This document shows, in pieces, positions 1 through 9,586 of a stretch of 64,000 nt of DNA. The stretch comes from Myxococcales bacterium. Lineage in GTDB: Bacteria; Myxococcota_A; Polyangia; Fen-1088. The stretch is from contig JAGTJU010000001.1 of the NCBI GenBank assembly GCA_022184915.1, positions 1 through 64,000 of the forward strand, given 5' to 3'. Position 1 is the stretch's first letter, and each line of letters opens with the position of its first letter. Under the pieces are notes generated by a model that saw only the letters and a list, made by a program, of their open reading frames with translations, did no database searches and was not told the origin of the DNA. The position numbers and the translations under genes were made by a program.

Positions 1-109
1 CCTGCTCGGCGCGTCCGGTTGCGGCAGGGACCGCGACCAGCAGGGCCGCCGTGGCGCCGGCACACAGGGCCAGCCACCGGTGTTTCGTGGGGAATCGTCG
101 TTTCGGCAT
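1..109 (-). CDS. exported protein, N-terminal fragment (runs off left edge)
   Basis: The minus strand reads ATG at 109 and stays open to the window edge, giving 36 residues. They start with a basic stretch (MPKRRFPTKHR), then an Ala/Leu/Val-rich hydrophobic core ending near PAATGRA. This is a typical Sec signal peptide with a likely AxA-type cleavage site. Nothing of the mature protein is visible, so its function cannot be named. The von Willebrand gene lies upstream on the same strand with about 180 bases between them, so this gene probably has its own promoter. Confidence 0.55.
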   Translation of the reverse strand, partial: MPKRRFPTKHRWLALCAGATAALLVAVPAATGRAEQ

Positions 110-289
110 GTTGCGGGTGCTCGATGGAAAAGGGCGCGCGCAGGATGAAGGCTCCCGCGGCTTTCTTGAACCTCGCGCCAGTGTAGGTGCGCGCCTCTCC
201 GAGTCCGTGACAGCAATGCAACAGATACGCGTCCAAATTGTCACAGCCGTGTTACGGCAATAACGCAACAAGACAGCGCGGCGCGGCTT

Positions 290-1723
290 TTAGTCGACCT
301 GTACGGTCTGGCAGCCCAAGATCAGGTCCACCCGCCCCCGCGGATCGGCGCGGAAAAGGTCGCAGGTGGTCGGGCAGACGGTGATGCCGGTCGGCTGCTG
401 AGTCGTCGCGTCAAGGGTGTAGTACCAGCCGCCTTTCGAGGGGCTGCACGCTGCGGGCGCCGGCACCTGGCCTATCGTGAGGTAGGCGTTGGCGCCGGTG
501 AGGAAGCGTACGTTGACCTGCTGAAGATCGATTTGGCCCCGCTCGGCCTTCGGGATCTGGTACGCGCACGCCAGCGCCGCCGCCCGGATGTCGTTCAGCG
601 CGGCCAGGAAGCCCTGGCTCACGTTGCCGCTGGTCGAAACGACCGTGGGTTTGCCGCTGCCGCCCGCCTGGGCGATGCGGGACAGATTGAGGGACGCATC
701 CGACGATTCCTCGGGCGTGAACACACCGATCACGAAGGTGGGGATCGGCGGTGACGTGGCCAGGGCCCCGGCCGCCACCGCGGCGATCTCCGCGATGCCG
801 CGCGGGCTGCAGTTCGTGGGGAAGCCGTCGGTGGCCAACACCACGGCCGCGCGCCGGCCCGGGGTGTTCGCGACCTGGCTGCGCGCCCGGGTGAGCGCGC
901 CTTCGAGGGCGGGGCCGGTGGGCGTCATGCCCTCGGGGCTCTTGTCCGCGAGCAATCCCAGGAGCGTGCTGGCGCCGGCCGGCAGGGCCACCAGCGGGGA
1001 GCCTGCTTGCGCGTAGGTCTCGGGCGCGCAGATGTCTCGCCCGGCGCAGCGCCCCGGCAAGGCACGACAGACGTCGCCACTTTGCGAGGAACAGCGTTCG
1101 CCCACGGGCACACAGAAGGCGGGTTGCGCGCCACAGCGGCCGAGCGGGGCGCAGGGGCCGAGCGTGCCGCAGTCGGCATCGGTGGTGCACGAGGGCAGGG
1201 TGCTGCTGCCCGCGCAGGCCTTGAACGTCTCACAAGGACCGAAGGCCCCACATTGCGCGGGGGTCGTACACTCAGCGGGTACGTTCGGTTGCACCTGGGG
1301 GAAGAAGTGCAGCGCCGCGCTCACCCCGTCCGATTCGGCGGCGCGGGCGAAGGACGTGAAGGCCGCACGCACGGCGTCCCACTTGGAGGTGCCACCCGGT
1401 GTGGCATCGGCCATCGAGCCGGAGGTGTCGATCATGAAGATCAGATCGAGCGGCACACGTTCGGGCCGGATGGTGTTGGACGCACACGAGCCCGCGAAGG
1501 GATCCACCACCTCGCGCCCGGGCGTGCCAAAGACGGGCAGCTCCCCCGCCTCGCGCGGCGCCCGGGCATCGGGCGCGAACACGGGGGCCGGCGCGAGCTC
1601 GTCGGAGCTCCCGCATGCCGAGAGGACCACCGCCAGCACCCACCCGAAGAGGCGCACGCATCGCCGGGGCGACGCGGAAATGTCGGGGGCCACGAAAAAA
1701 CGTGCGGCGGGCGGTGACACCAC
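290..1723 (-). CDS. von Willebrand factor type A domain lipoprotein
   Basis: A 477-residue surface or periplasmic lipoprotein. The lipobox VLSAC puts the lipidated Cys at residue 37. The VWA domain starts near residue 91 and has the metal-ion-dependent adhesion motif DTSGSM (D99, S101, S103), followed by a conserved Thr/Asp-bearing segment near LATDGFP. Between them is a Cys-rich insertion (about residues 150-240) with two copies of a CG-x-GPC type repeat, unusual inside a VWA fold. VWA domains bind ligands through a divalent metal; the ligand is unknown. The open frame starts with GTG at 1723. A GTG at 1657 would give a shorter, more typical lipoprotein signal and may be the true start. Confidence 0.8.
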   Translation of the reverse strand: MVSPPAARFFVAPDISASPRRCVRLFGWVLAVVLSACGSSDELAPAPVFAPDARAPREAGELPVFGTPGREVVDPFAGSCASNTIRPERVPLDLIFMIDTSGSMADATPGGTSKWDAVRAAFTSFARAAESDGVSAALHFFPQVQPNVPAECTTPAQCGAFGPCETFKACAGSSTLPSCTTDADCGTLGPCAPLGRCGAQPAFCVPVGERCSSQSGDVCRALPGRCAGRDICAPETYAQAGSPLVALPAGASTLLGLLADKSPEGMTPTGPALEGALTRARSQVANTPGRRAAVVLATDGFPTNCSPRGIAEIAAVAAGALATSPPIPTFVIGVFTPEESSDASLNLSRIAQAGGSGKPTVVSTSGNVSQGFLAALNDIRAAALACAYQIPKAERGQIDLQQVNVRFLTGANAYLTIGQVPAPAACSPSKGGWYYTLDATTQQPTGITVCPTTCDLFRADPRGRVDLILGCQTVQVD

Positions 1724-1804
1724 TTTCCAGTGTAACGCCGCCCCGAGCGCCGCGATATGTGCGCGCGGCGCCCTAAAGCCCGCGGATGTAGGTCCCTGCG
1801 CGCG

Positions 1805-3649
1805 TCAGGCTGCAGCCGCATCGACTTGGATGCGGGCAAACAGCTTCTTGAGATCGGCTTCGACCAGCGTTTCCTGCGCCAGCAGCGTGGTGGCCCCTTC
1901 GTCGAGCAGAGGGCGGTTGAGGCTCAGGATCGCGCGGGCCCTCGCAAAGGTGGCGCCCACGATCCGGGTGACCGCTTCGTCGATCTGGCGGGCCGTCTCG
2001 TCGCTGTAGGCCGGGCGGCCGGCGACGGGGGCTCCGGGCGTGCCGAGGAAATTGGGCCCGTCCGTCTCGTAGGCCACGTTGCCCAGCTCCGGCACCATCG
2101 CGTAGCGGGTCACCATGTTGCGGGCGATGTTGGCCACCTTGGCCAGATCGTCCGCCGCTCCCGTGGACAGATGGTTGAACACCTCCAACTCGGCGGCTCT
2201 GCCCCCGAGCAGCACGGCCATCTTGTTTTCCAGCTCGGTGCGCGTCATCAGGTAGCGATCCTCGAGGGGACGCTGAATCGTGTAGCCCAGCGCGCCGACG
2301 CCCCGAGGAATGATGGAGATCTTCTGCACGGGATCCGAGCCCGGCAGCGCCGCCGCCACCAGGGCGTGCCCCATCTCGTGAAACGCCACCACGCGGCGTT
2401 CGTGCGGGTTGAGCAGCCGGTTGCGCTTTTCCAGGCCCGCCACGATCCGTTCGATGGCTTGCTCGAAGTCAGACAGCATCACCGTGTCGGCCCTGCGGCG
2501 GGTGGCCACGAGGGCCGCTTCGTTGACGAGGTTCGCGAGGTCGGCGCCGGTGAAGCCCGGCGTGAGGCTGGCCACCTCTTCCAGGTTGACCTGGGTGTCG
2601 AGCTTCACCTTCTTGACGTGCACCTCGAGGATCTGCTTGCGGCCGATCTTGTCGGGTCGATCCACCAGCACCTGCCTGTCGAAGCGGCCCGCGCGCAGCA
2701 AGGCCGGGTCCAAAATTTCGGGGCGGTTCGTGGCGCCGATGAGCACGATGCCCGACGACGAATCGAAGCCGTCGAGCTCGACCAGAAGCTGGTTCAGGGT
2801 TTGCTCTTTTTCGTCGTGGCCGCCCATGCCCGGGTAGGCGTTGCGAGCGCGCCCCATGGCGTCGAGCTCGTCGATGAAGATGATGGCCGGAGCTTTTTGG
2901 CGGGCCTGCTCGAAGAGGTCACGCACGCGGGCGGCTCCCACGCCCACGAACATTTCCACGAACTCAGAGCCGGAGATCGAAAAGAAGGGCACACCGGCTT
3001 CGCCTGCCACGGCCTTGGCCAGCAAGGTTTTGCCCGTGCCGGGGGGACCCACCAGCAGCAAACCCTTCGGCATGCGTGCGCCGAGGCGGCCGTAGGATTT
3101 CGGGTCTCGGAGGAACGAGACCACCTCTTCCAGTTCCGCTTTGGATTCGTCGACACCCGCCACGTCCTTGAACGTGGTTTTGACGTCGGTCTCCACGTAG
3201 ACCTTCGCCTTGCTCTTGCCGATCGACATGAGCCCGCCGGCGCCGCCGCCGCCGCCGATGCGGTTGGCGAAGCGCCGCATGATGAAGATCCAGAGGAACA
3301 TCACCAGCGCGAGCGGCAGCAGGAAGCTGAGGATGTTGGGCAGAAGATCGCTCTCGATGCGTCCCGAGAACTTGACGCCCGTGTCGTCCAGCTTCGAAGC
3401 CAGGTTGGGATCGACCCGCGTGGTCACGAAGCGCTTTTTGCCGTCGATCTCTTCCTTGAGCTCGCCCTGGATCTGCTCGGTGCCAATCACGACTTCCGAG
3501 ACCTTGTTGCCCTTGACCCAGGTCAAAAAGTCGCTGTAGGGCACATTCGCTACGGTCTGCGACCTCACCCACACATCGTGGATCGCGAGGATCCCGAACG
3601 CGGCCAGGATGAAGAACAATATGTCGAAGCGACGCAGATTTCCCATCAC
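1805..3649 (-). CDS. ftsH: ATP-dependent zinc metalloprotease FtsH
   Basis: A 614-residue membrane-anchored AAA+ protease that degrades damaged membrane and soluble proteins. The order is: TM segment at about 9-25, periplasmic domain about 30-100, second TM at 104-124, a Gly-rich linker, the AAA domain with Walker A GPPGTGKT (201-208), Walker B IIFIDELD (257-264) and the second region of homology near [20 protein letters not shown], then the M41 peptidase domain with zinc motif HEMGH (424-428). Most FtsH proteins have HEAGH; Met replaces Ala here but all ligands are kept. Length is normal. The start is GTG at 3649, with an ATG at 3646. It appears monocistronic. Confidence 0.96.
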   Translation of the reverse strand: MMGNLRRFDILFFILAAFGILAIHDVWVRSQTVANVPYSDFLTWVKGNKVSEVVIGTEQIQGELKEEIDGKKRFVTTRVDPNLASKLDDTGVKFSGRIESDLLPNILSFLLPLALVMFLWIFIMRRFANRIGGGGGAGGLMSIGKSKAKVYVETDVKTTFKDVAGVDESKAELEEVVSFLRDPKSYGRLGARMPKGLLLVGPPGTGKTLLAKAVAGEAGVPFFSISGSEFVEMFVGVGAARVRDLFEQARQKAPAIIFIDELDAMGRARNAYPGMGGHDEKEQTLNQLLVELDGFDSSSGIVLIGATNRPEILDPALLRAGRFDRQVLVDRPDKIGRKQILEVHVKKVKLDTQVNLEEVASLTPGFTGADLANLVNEAALVATRRRADTVMLSDFEQAIERIVAGLEKRNRLLNPHERRVVAFHEMGHALVAAALPGSDPVQKISIIPRGVGALGYTIQRPLEDRYLMTRTELENKMAVLLGGRAAELEVFNHLSTGAADDLAKVANIARNMVTRYAMVPELGNVAYETDGPNFLGTPGAPVAGRPAYSDETARQIDEAVTRIVGATFARARAILSLNRPLLDEGATTLLAQETLVEADLKKLFARIQVDAAAA

Positions 3650-3754
3650 AACTTGCTGAGCCTAGCAGCCAACCGGAGCTCACTCCCGTGAGGGCCGTAC
3701 GAAACGGGTCGTGGGAAACCCGCTTCGCGGATTCGGAACGACGGCCCTCGTGGC

Positions 3755-4150
3755 TCAGGCGCCGCGCGGCTGTCCGCCAAGCTCGAATTCAGCGCGGTAC
3801 CAGTGATCCTGGTCGTTGCCGTGCGTATGGCCTTCGCGCTCGAAGATTTCGTAGGCGCGGCGGGCCACGTCGTCCCAGGACGGCGCCAGGGGCAGCGGCG
3901 CCAGCGTGACTGCAGCCTTCGGCCGGCGTGCCGTGGCGCTGGACTTGGGTTTCTCGGCCTGTGGCATCACGGGTGCCAGGTCCGGGCTGGCGGCGGGGAC
4001 CTGCGGAGCCTCTTCGGGCGGTGCCACGGCGGGTTTCGCGCTCGCCGCCTTCGCCCGCGTCTTCGCGACCGGCTTCGCCTCCACCGCCTTCACCTGCTTG
4101 CCCGCACTCGCCTTCGCAACCGTCTTCTTCGTCGTCTTGTCGATCATCAC
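3755..4150 (-). CDS. DUF2934 domain protein with Lys/Ala-rich N-terminus
   Basis: A 131-residue protein. The first 90 residues are a low-complexity Lys/Ala/Pro tail resembling histone H1-like or DNA-binding tails (repeats of KPVAKTRAKAA type). The C-terminus matches DUF2934: RRAYEIFEREGHTHGNDQDH followed by a Trp and an RAEFEL segment. DUF2934 proteins are small, widespread and of unknown function. No TM segment or signal peptide is seen. It lies about 100 bases upstream of ftsH on the same strand and could share transcription. Confidence 0.75.
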   Translation of the reverse strand: MMIDKTTKKTVAKASAGKQVKAVEAKPVAKTRAKAASAKPAVAPPEEAPQVPAASPDLAPVMPQAEKPKSSATARRPKAAVTLAPLPLAPSWDDVARRAYEIFEREGHTHGNDQDHWYRAEFELGGQPRGA

Positions 4151-4317
4151 ACCCTCCCCTTAGTTGCGTTTTCTACCCTGGAGGAGCCCCGCAGAGCCGT
4201 CAAGTTTCAGGTGGATGGCTCGCTCTTTTTCGTGAGTCTTGTCCGTTTCCTGCCGGAAACGCGAAGAGGCCCTTATCGGCCCCGCCGGGTGGGTCGATAG
4301 TCAGGGAACCCCACACG

Positions 4318-4974
4318 ATGAAAATGGCGAGCAAGCCCCAGCCCCCGCCCCGCCGTCGCCGCCGCACCGAGGAGACGGACGTGAACACGGAAATCGAAAG
4401 GCTCGCGCGCGAAAACGAGCGTCTGCGACGCCAGGTGCGTGCCTTGCAACACCTGCGGGAAGCGGTCTACCGCGACTCCGTCACAGGCTTGCGGAACCGG
4501 CGCTATTTCGAGGAGCGGCTCGACGAGGAGGTCCGGCGGTTGTCCCGCAACCCGGACCGGGTGGGCTCCCTCCTGCTGGTCGACGTGGACGACTTCAAGC
4601 AGATCAACGACGAGCACGGTCACATGGTGGGCGACGGGGTGCTGCGCGAGGTGGCCCTCATCATGGGCGAGACGCTGCGCCTCGAGGATGTCTGCTGCCG
4701 CTTCGGGGGGGATGAGTTCGTGGTCATCTTGCCTGAGACCGGCGCCGAAGGGGCCGCCCGGGTGGTGGCGCGGCTCACCGAGGCGCTCGACCACCGGAAC
4801 CGGACTGCTGCTTTTTCTCTGTATCTATCTGTAGGCCACAGTACGTGGCCAACCGACGGAATTGATGCCCATGCGCTTCTCAGCGCCGCCGACCGCGACA
4901 TGTACGCGAGCAAGCGGAACGGAAAGCGCGCCCGAACGCCGGTGCCTCCCGCGCCTCGGCTGACCCTGGTGTGA
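4318..4974 (+). CDS. GGDEF diguanylate cyclase
   Basis: Makes the second messenger c-di-GMP from GTP. The 218-residue protein has a basic N-terminus (RRRRR), a short coiled-coil helix (about 23-45, ERLARENERLRRQV) and one GGDEF domain. The active-site motif GGDEF (130-134) is intact, and an inhibitory site RLED (121-124) lies exactly five residues upstream, so product feedback is expected. There is no receiver, PAS or TM domain; the coiled coil probably only dimerises it. ATG at 4318 was chosen because the open frame upstream is Pro/Ser-rich and non-homologous. It is a soluble stand-alone cyclase transcribed toward sucA, with a 274-base gap. Confidence 0.9.
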   Translation: MKMASKPQPPPRRRRRTEETDVNTEIERLARENERLRRQVRALQHLREAVYRDSVTGLRNRRYFEERLDEEVRRLSRNPDRVGSLLLVDVDDFKQINDEHGHMVGDGVLREVALIMGETLRLEDVCCRFGGDEFVVILPETGAEGAARVVARLTEALDHRNRTAAFSLYLSVGHSTWPTDGIDAHALLSAADRDMYASKRNGKRARTPVPPAPRLTLV

Positions 4975-5248
4975 TGCGCCACCGAAAAGCGGCGATCGGT
5001 CTCGGACTCCGTGTTTTTTCTGGGCGGACCTTTCACGCGCGGCGTCCCGTCGACTAGAATAGGTGGCCTCGAAGGCCCCCCGCGTGGGTGCCCCCCATCC
5101 ATGTACCGCATCCATTCTCCCTACAGACTCCCCGCCCTCCCGGGCGATCGTTCCCCATGGGCCTCCCGGGCGCGCGTCCCGGGCCCACCGACCGAGGCTG
5201 TTTCATCGCGCCTCGTTTGGCTCGCGCCTTCGCAGAAAGGGCGACCCC

Positions 5249-8200
5249 ATGTCTGAAGGCATTCCACAGGGCATGGTGGGGCAGCCCGACGCACACGACT
5301 GGGAGGTTTCACCAGGGAACCTCGATTGGGTCGAAGCGCTCTATCTCGCCTACCAGAACGATTCGGCAGAGGTGGATCCGGCCTGGCGGGATGCCTTCGC
5401 GCGTGTGGATCGCGGTGAGCCCCTGTGGCTCGCGCCGCCCGCGGGCGCATTGTCTCAGGCCCCGGTCGCGGTCCCCCACGTGGAGCCAGGCCGCGAGGTC
5501 AATGGGCATGGTCGCACCAACGGGCACACGGCGGCGCCGGTCGCGCGGCCCACTTCGGCGCACGCCGAGGCCTCCGCGGACATCACCGGGGCGGCCCGGG
5601 GGCCCGCCCCCGCCGCAAGCCTGACCCTCATCGACGATCTCGACGACGTGGGCGCCGTGGCGGCGCATCGAGCCCGGGGCGGCAAGCGCATCCGACGCCT
5701 CATCGAGGATTACCGCGAGCTTGGACACATGGCCGCCCGGCTGGATCCTTTGGATCTGCTCGATCGGGCCAGCAACGAGATGCGGCTTGCCGATTACGGG
5801 CTGGGCCTCGAGGACATCGACACGATCGTCAAAGTCGACGACGACGGCGGCCTGACCTCGGGCCCGCTCAAGAACGTGCTCGAGCACTTGCGCGAAACCT
5901 ACTGCCGCCACATCGGCGTGGAGCTCGCGCACATCCACGACAACGAGCTGCGCAGCTGGCTGCAACACCGCGTGGAGGCCACCCGCAACCGCGTGTTCCT
6001 GTCGCGGGCCGAGCGGCTGCAGCTTTTGGGTAAGGTGACGGAGGCCGAGGTCTTCGAGCAGTTCCTGCAGACCAAGTTTTTGGGGGCGAAGCGCTTTTCG
6101 CTCGAGGGCGCCGAGAGCCTGATCCCGCTCGTCGATCGCGTGATCGATCGGTCGGCCTCGCAGGGCGTGCGCGAGGTGGTGATCGCCATGGCCCACCGCG
6201 GGCGCCTCAACATGTTGACCACGGCGCTCGGTAAGCCGGCCGCGGAGGTCTTCGCCGAGTTCCTCGACAAGGCCAGCGCCATTCAGTGGGATCCAGGCGG
6301 AGACGTGAAGTACCACCTCGGATACTCGACCGATCGGCAGACTCCGAGCGGCAAGGTGCACATCTCGCTCGGCTTCAACCCAAGCCACCTCGAAGCGGTC
6401 AACACCGTGGTTCAAGGGCGCGTGCGCGCCAAGCAGGATCGTATGGGCGACAAGGATCGCTCACGCGGCTTGCCCATCCTGATCCACGGCGACGCGGCGT
6501 TCGCAGGGCAGGGCGTGATCTACGAGGCCTTCAACATGTCGGGCCTCGACGCGTACAACGTGGGCGGAACCATCCACATCGTGGTGAACAACCAGATCGG
6601 CTTCACCGCCTCGCCCGACAAGACCTACTCCACGACCTACTCCACCGACGTGGGCCGCATGCTCCAGGTGCCCATCTTGCACGTGAACTCGGAAGATCCC
6701 GAGGCGGTCGCGCAGGTGGTGGACGTGGCGGTGGACTTCCGGCAGCGCTTTCACCGCGACGTCATCATCGACATGTGGTGCTACCGCAAGCTTGGCCACA
6801 ACGAGGGCGACGAGCCGAGCTACACCCAGCCGCTCATGTACCGCCGGATCGCCACCAAGAAACCCGTGCGCGAGGCGTACGTCGAGCACTTCGCAAACTC
6901 CGACCCCGGGGGCGAGGTGCCGATTCGGTTGGAAGACGCCGAGGCCGCGGCGGCGCGCAAGCGCCTCGAGCTCGAAGAGGCGCTCGAGACCGCAAAGAGC
7001 CTGCAGCAGCCGCCGATCCCCAGCACCTTCGCTGGCATCTGGTCCCGGGTGCGCGGCGGACGAGAACCCGTCGACAAGCAGATCGAGACGGCCGTGTCGC
7101 GCGAGGCGCTCGAGACCGTGGGGGTTTCGCTTTCCTCGGTGCCGACCCGCTTTACGCCGCATCCGAAGCTCAAGCGTCTTTTGGCCATGCGGCGAGAGAT
7201 GGCCATGGGCGAACGTCCCATCGATTGGGGCATGGGTGAAGCGCTGGCGTTCGGCTCGCTCGTGGGGGAGGGTGTTCGCGTGCGCATGTCGGGCCAGGAC
7301 GTCCGACGCGGCACCTTCAGCCACCGCCACTCGACGCTCATCGACTACGAGACGGGCGAGGAGTACACCTCGCTCGCCCATCTTTCGGCCGATCAGGGCT
7401 CGTTCGAGATCTACGACAGCTTGCTCTCGGAGGCCGGCGTGCTCGGGTTCGAGTACGGCTACAGCCTCGACACACCCGATGGGCTCGTGCTGTGGGAGGC
7501 CCAGTTCGGCGACTTCGTCAACGGCGCCCAGGTGATCATCGATCAGTTCCTGGTCTCGTCGGAGGCCAAGTGGCGCCGGGTGAGCGGGCTCGTGATGCTG
7601 CTTCCGCATGGCATGGAGGGGCAGGGGCCCGAACACTCGAGCGCCCGGCTCGAGCGCTTCTTGAACATGTCGGTGAACGACAACATTCAGGTCTGCAACC
7701 TGACCACGCCGGCGCAGTACTTCCATGTGCTGCGACGCCAGGTGGGACGGCCCTACCGCAAGCCGCTCATCATGATGTCGCCGAAGTCGCTGTTGCGACA
7801 TCCCGCGGCCGTCTCGCCGCTCGAGGACTTTTACACGGGTCACTTCCAAAACGTGATCCCGGATGCCGACGTGGATCCCGAGAAGGTGACGCGGGTCCTG
7901 CTGTGCAGCGGCAAGGTGTACTACGACCTGGCGGCCGCCCGGAAAGAGCATGGCATCGACGATGTGGCCATCATCCGTGTCGAGCAGCTGGCGCCCCTGC
8001 GGCTCGACGAGATCCTCGAAGCGCTCTCCGACTACAAGGAAGGCATCGAGTGCATGTGGGTGCAGGAAGAGCACCGAAACATGGGTGCGTGGCACTACAT
8101 TTATCGCCAGCTTCGTCCCGTGCTGCTTTCGTTTTTCCGGTTTGGCGGTATAAGCCGTCCTGTGTCGGCGTCTCCGGCCACCGGTTCGGCCACGCGCCAC

Positions 8201-8260
8201 AAACTCGAACACGCGCACCTGATCCGGCAGGCCCTGCGCATTCCCCCGCCCAAGTCCTGA
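5249..8260 (+). CDS. sucA: 2-oxoglutarate dehydrogenase E1 component
   Basis: The thiamine-diphosphate-dependent decarboxylase of the 2-oxoglutarate dehydrogenase complex (TCA cycle), 1003 residues. Family landmarks are seen: an E1o N-terminal segment (NLDWVEALYLAYQND), an Ala/Pro-rich linker, the ThDP-binding region around GDAAFAGQGV and NNQIGFT, and the transketolase-like second half (GTFSHRHSTL, EGQGPEHSSARLERFL). ATG at 5249 follows an AGAAAGGG ribosome-binding site; the longer open frame upstream is not homologous. sucB follows after 18 bases, so the two are an operon. No E3 (lpd) gene is present in the window. Confidence 0.96.
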   Translation: MSEGIPQGMVGQPDAHDWEVSPGNLDWVEALYLAYQNDSAEVDPAWRDAFARVDRGEPLWLAPPAGALSQAPVAVPHVEPGREVNGHGRTNGHTAAPVARPTSAHAEASADITGAARGPAPAASLTLIDDLDDVGAVAAHRARGGKRIRRLIEDYRELGHMAARLDPLDLLDRASNEMRLADYGLGLEDIDTIVKVDDDGGLTSGPLKNVLEHLRETYCRHIGVELAHIHDNELRSWLQHRVEATRNRVFLSRAERLQLLGKVTEAEVFEQFLQTKFLGAKRFSLEGAESLIPLVDRVIDRSASQGVREVVIAMAHRGRLNMLTTALGKPAAEVFAEFLDKASAIQWDPGGDVKYHLGYSTDRQTPSGKVHISLGFNPSHLEAVNTVVQGRVRAKQDRMGDKDRSRGLPILIHGDAAFAGQGVIYEAFNMSGLDAYNVGGTIHIVVNNQIGFTASPDKTYSTTYSTDVGRMLQVPILHVNSEDPEAVAQVVDVAVDFRQRFHRDVIIDMWCYRKLGHNEGDEPSYTQPLMYRRIATKKPVREAYVEHFANSDPGGEVPIRLEDAEAAAARKRLELEEALETAKSLQQPPIPSTFAGIWSRVRGGREPVDKQIETAVSREALETVGVSLSSVPTRFTPHPKLKRLLAMRREMAMGERPIDWGMGEALAFGSLVGEGVRVRMSGQDVRRGTFSHRHSTLIDYETGEEYTSLAHLSADQGSFEIYDSLLSEAGVLGFEYGYSLDTPDGLVLWEAQFGDFVNGAQVIIDQFLVSSEAKWRRVSGLVMLLPHGMEGQGPEHSSARLERFLNMSVNDNIQVCNLTTPAQYFHVLRRQVGRPYRKPLIMMSPKSLLRHPAAVSPLEDFYTGHFQNVIPDADVDPEKVTRVLLCSGKVYYDLAAARKEHGIDDVAIIRVEQLAPLRLDEILEALSDYKEGIECMWVQEEHRNMGAWHYIYRQLRPVLLSFFRFGGISRPVSASPATGSATRHKLEHAHLIRQALRIPPPKS

Positions 8261-8278
8261 GCCCCAGTCGAGCGCACC

Positions 8279-9568
8279 ATGAGCACCACCCAGACGGTCA
8301 AAGTTCCTCAGATCGGAGAGTCGGTCACCGAAGTGACCATAGGTACCTGGAAGAAGGCCGAGGGGCAGCAGGTGAACGCCGACGAGGCGCTGGTCGAGGT
8401 GGAAAGCGACAAAGCGTCGATGGAGATCCCTTCGCCCGTTTCGGGCGTGTTGCGAAAGATCATGATCGCGCAGGGGGACAGCGCGAAGGTGGGTCAGATC
8501 ATCGCCGAGATCGAGGCCGGCGCCGAGGCGAGCGCTGCGCCTCCTGCCGCCGAAAGTGCCCCGGCCCCCGAGGCGCCAAAGGCCGCCGAGCCGCCAAGGT
8601 CGGTAGCCGCCACGCCGGCCGTGGGCACAGACAAGCCCATGCCCGCCGCGGCTTCGTCAGCCGGCAACGGCGCGCCCGTGAAGGCGTCTCCCGCCGTTCG
8701 CCGCATGATGGCCGAACACAACCTTGCGCCGGCGGCCGTTCACGCCACCGGTCCTGCCGGTCGCATCGAACGTGAAGACGTGGTGCGGGCCACGCAGCCT
8801 GCCCCGCCCGTGGACGTGGTGGGTGGGCCTGCACGGCGCACCGGCGCGGGGGCCCCACGGAGCCGGGCCGATGTGGAGCGCGTGGTGCCGATGACGCCGC
8901 TGCGCAAAACGGTGGCCCGTCGCCTGCTCGAGGCGCAGCAAAACGCGGCGATCCTGACCACCTTCAACGAAGTGAACATGGAGAGCGTGATGTCGTTGCG
9001 GAAGCGCTACCAGGATTCGTTCCTGGCGCGCCACGGCATCAAGCTGGGCTTCATGTCCTTTTACGTCAAGGCCGTGGTGGAGGCGCTCAAGGCCTTCCCG
9101 ATCGTGAACGCCGAGGTCCGTGGCACGGACATCATCTACAAGGACTACTTCGACATCGGCGTGGCCGTAGGCGGCGGCCGGGGTCTGGTGGTGCCCGTGG
9201 TGCGCGACGCCCACCGGCTTTCGCTGGCCGAGATCGAAAAGACCGTGGCCGAGCTGGCAACGCGTGCCCGCGACAACAAGCTTGCGCTCGAGGAGCTTCA
9301 GGGGGGAAGCTTCACCATCAGCAACGGCGGCATTTACGGATCGTTGCTCTCGACGCCCATCTTGAACCCGCCCCAAAGCGGCATCTTGGGGCTGCACGCC
9401 ATTCAAGATCGTCCCGTGGCGGTCAACGGCCAGGTCGTGATCAAGCCCATGATGTACCTGGCCCTGTCTTACGATCACCGGATCGTCGACGGGCGCGAGG
9501 CGGTCTCCTTCCTCAAGCGGGTCAAGGAGTGCATCGAGGATCCCGAGCGTTTGCTCATCGAGGTGTGA
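8279..9568 (+). CDS. sucB: 2-oxoglutarate dehydrogenase E2 (dihydrolipoyl succinyltransferase)
   Basis: The 429-residue core of the 2-oxoglutarate dehydrogenase complex; it transfers succinyl from E1-bound intermediate to CoA. The N-terminal lipoyl domain has the lipoylation motif ESDKASMEI with Lys45. An Ala/Pro linker follows, then a peripheral-subunit-binding domain (about 135-170, [13 protein letters not shown]), a second linker and the catalytic domain ending in [12 protein letters not shown], with catalytic His400. It is directly downstream of sucA. Succinyl rather than acetyl specificity is inferred from that pairing. Confidence 0.95.
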   Translation: MSTTQTVKVPQIGESVTEVTIGTWKKAEGQQVNADEALVEVESDKASMEIPSPVSGVLRKIMIAQGDSAKVGQIIAEIEAGAEASAAPPAAESAPAPEAPKAAEPPRSVAATPAVGTDKPMPAAASSAGNGAPVKASPAVRRMMAEHNLAPAAVHATGPAGRIEREDVVRATQPAPPVDVVGGPARRTGAGAPRSRADVERVVPMTPLRKTVARRLLEAQQNAAILTTFNEVNMESVMSLRKRYQDSFLARHGIKLGFMSFYVKAVVEALKAFPIVNAEVRGTDIIYKDYFDIGVAVGGGRGLVVPVVRDAHRLSLAEIEKTVAELATRARDNKLALEELQGGSFTISNGGIYGSLLSTPILNPPQSGILGLHAIQDRPVAVNGQVVIKPMMYLALSYDHRIVDGREAVSFLKRVKECIEDPERLLIEV

Positions 9569-9586
9569 GCACGGCCGCGGGCCCGC

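Noticed and set aside
1757-3691. 644-residue plus-strand open frame opposite ftsH
   Set aside because: It is the antisense shadow of a clear ftsH gene; the His/Arg/Glu-rich product has no domain.
6461-8218. 585-residue minus-strand frame opposite sucA
   Set aside because: Antisense shadow in high-GC DNA; the product is His/Arg/Leu-rich and matches no family, while sucA is certain.
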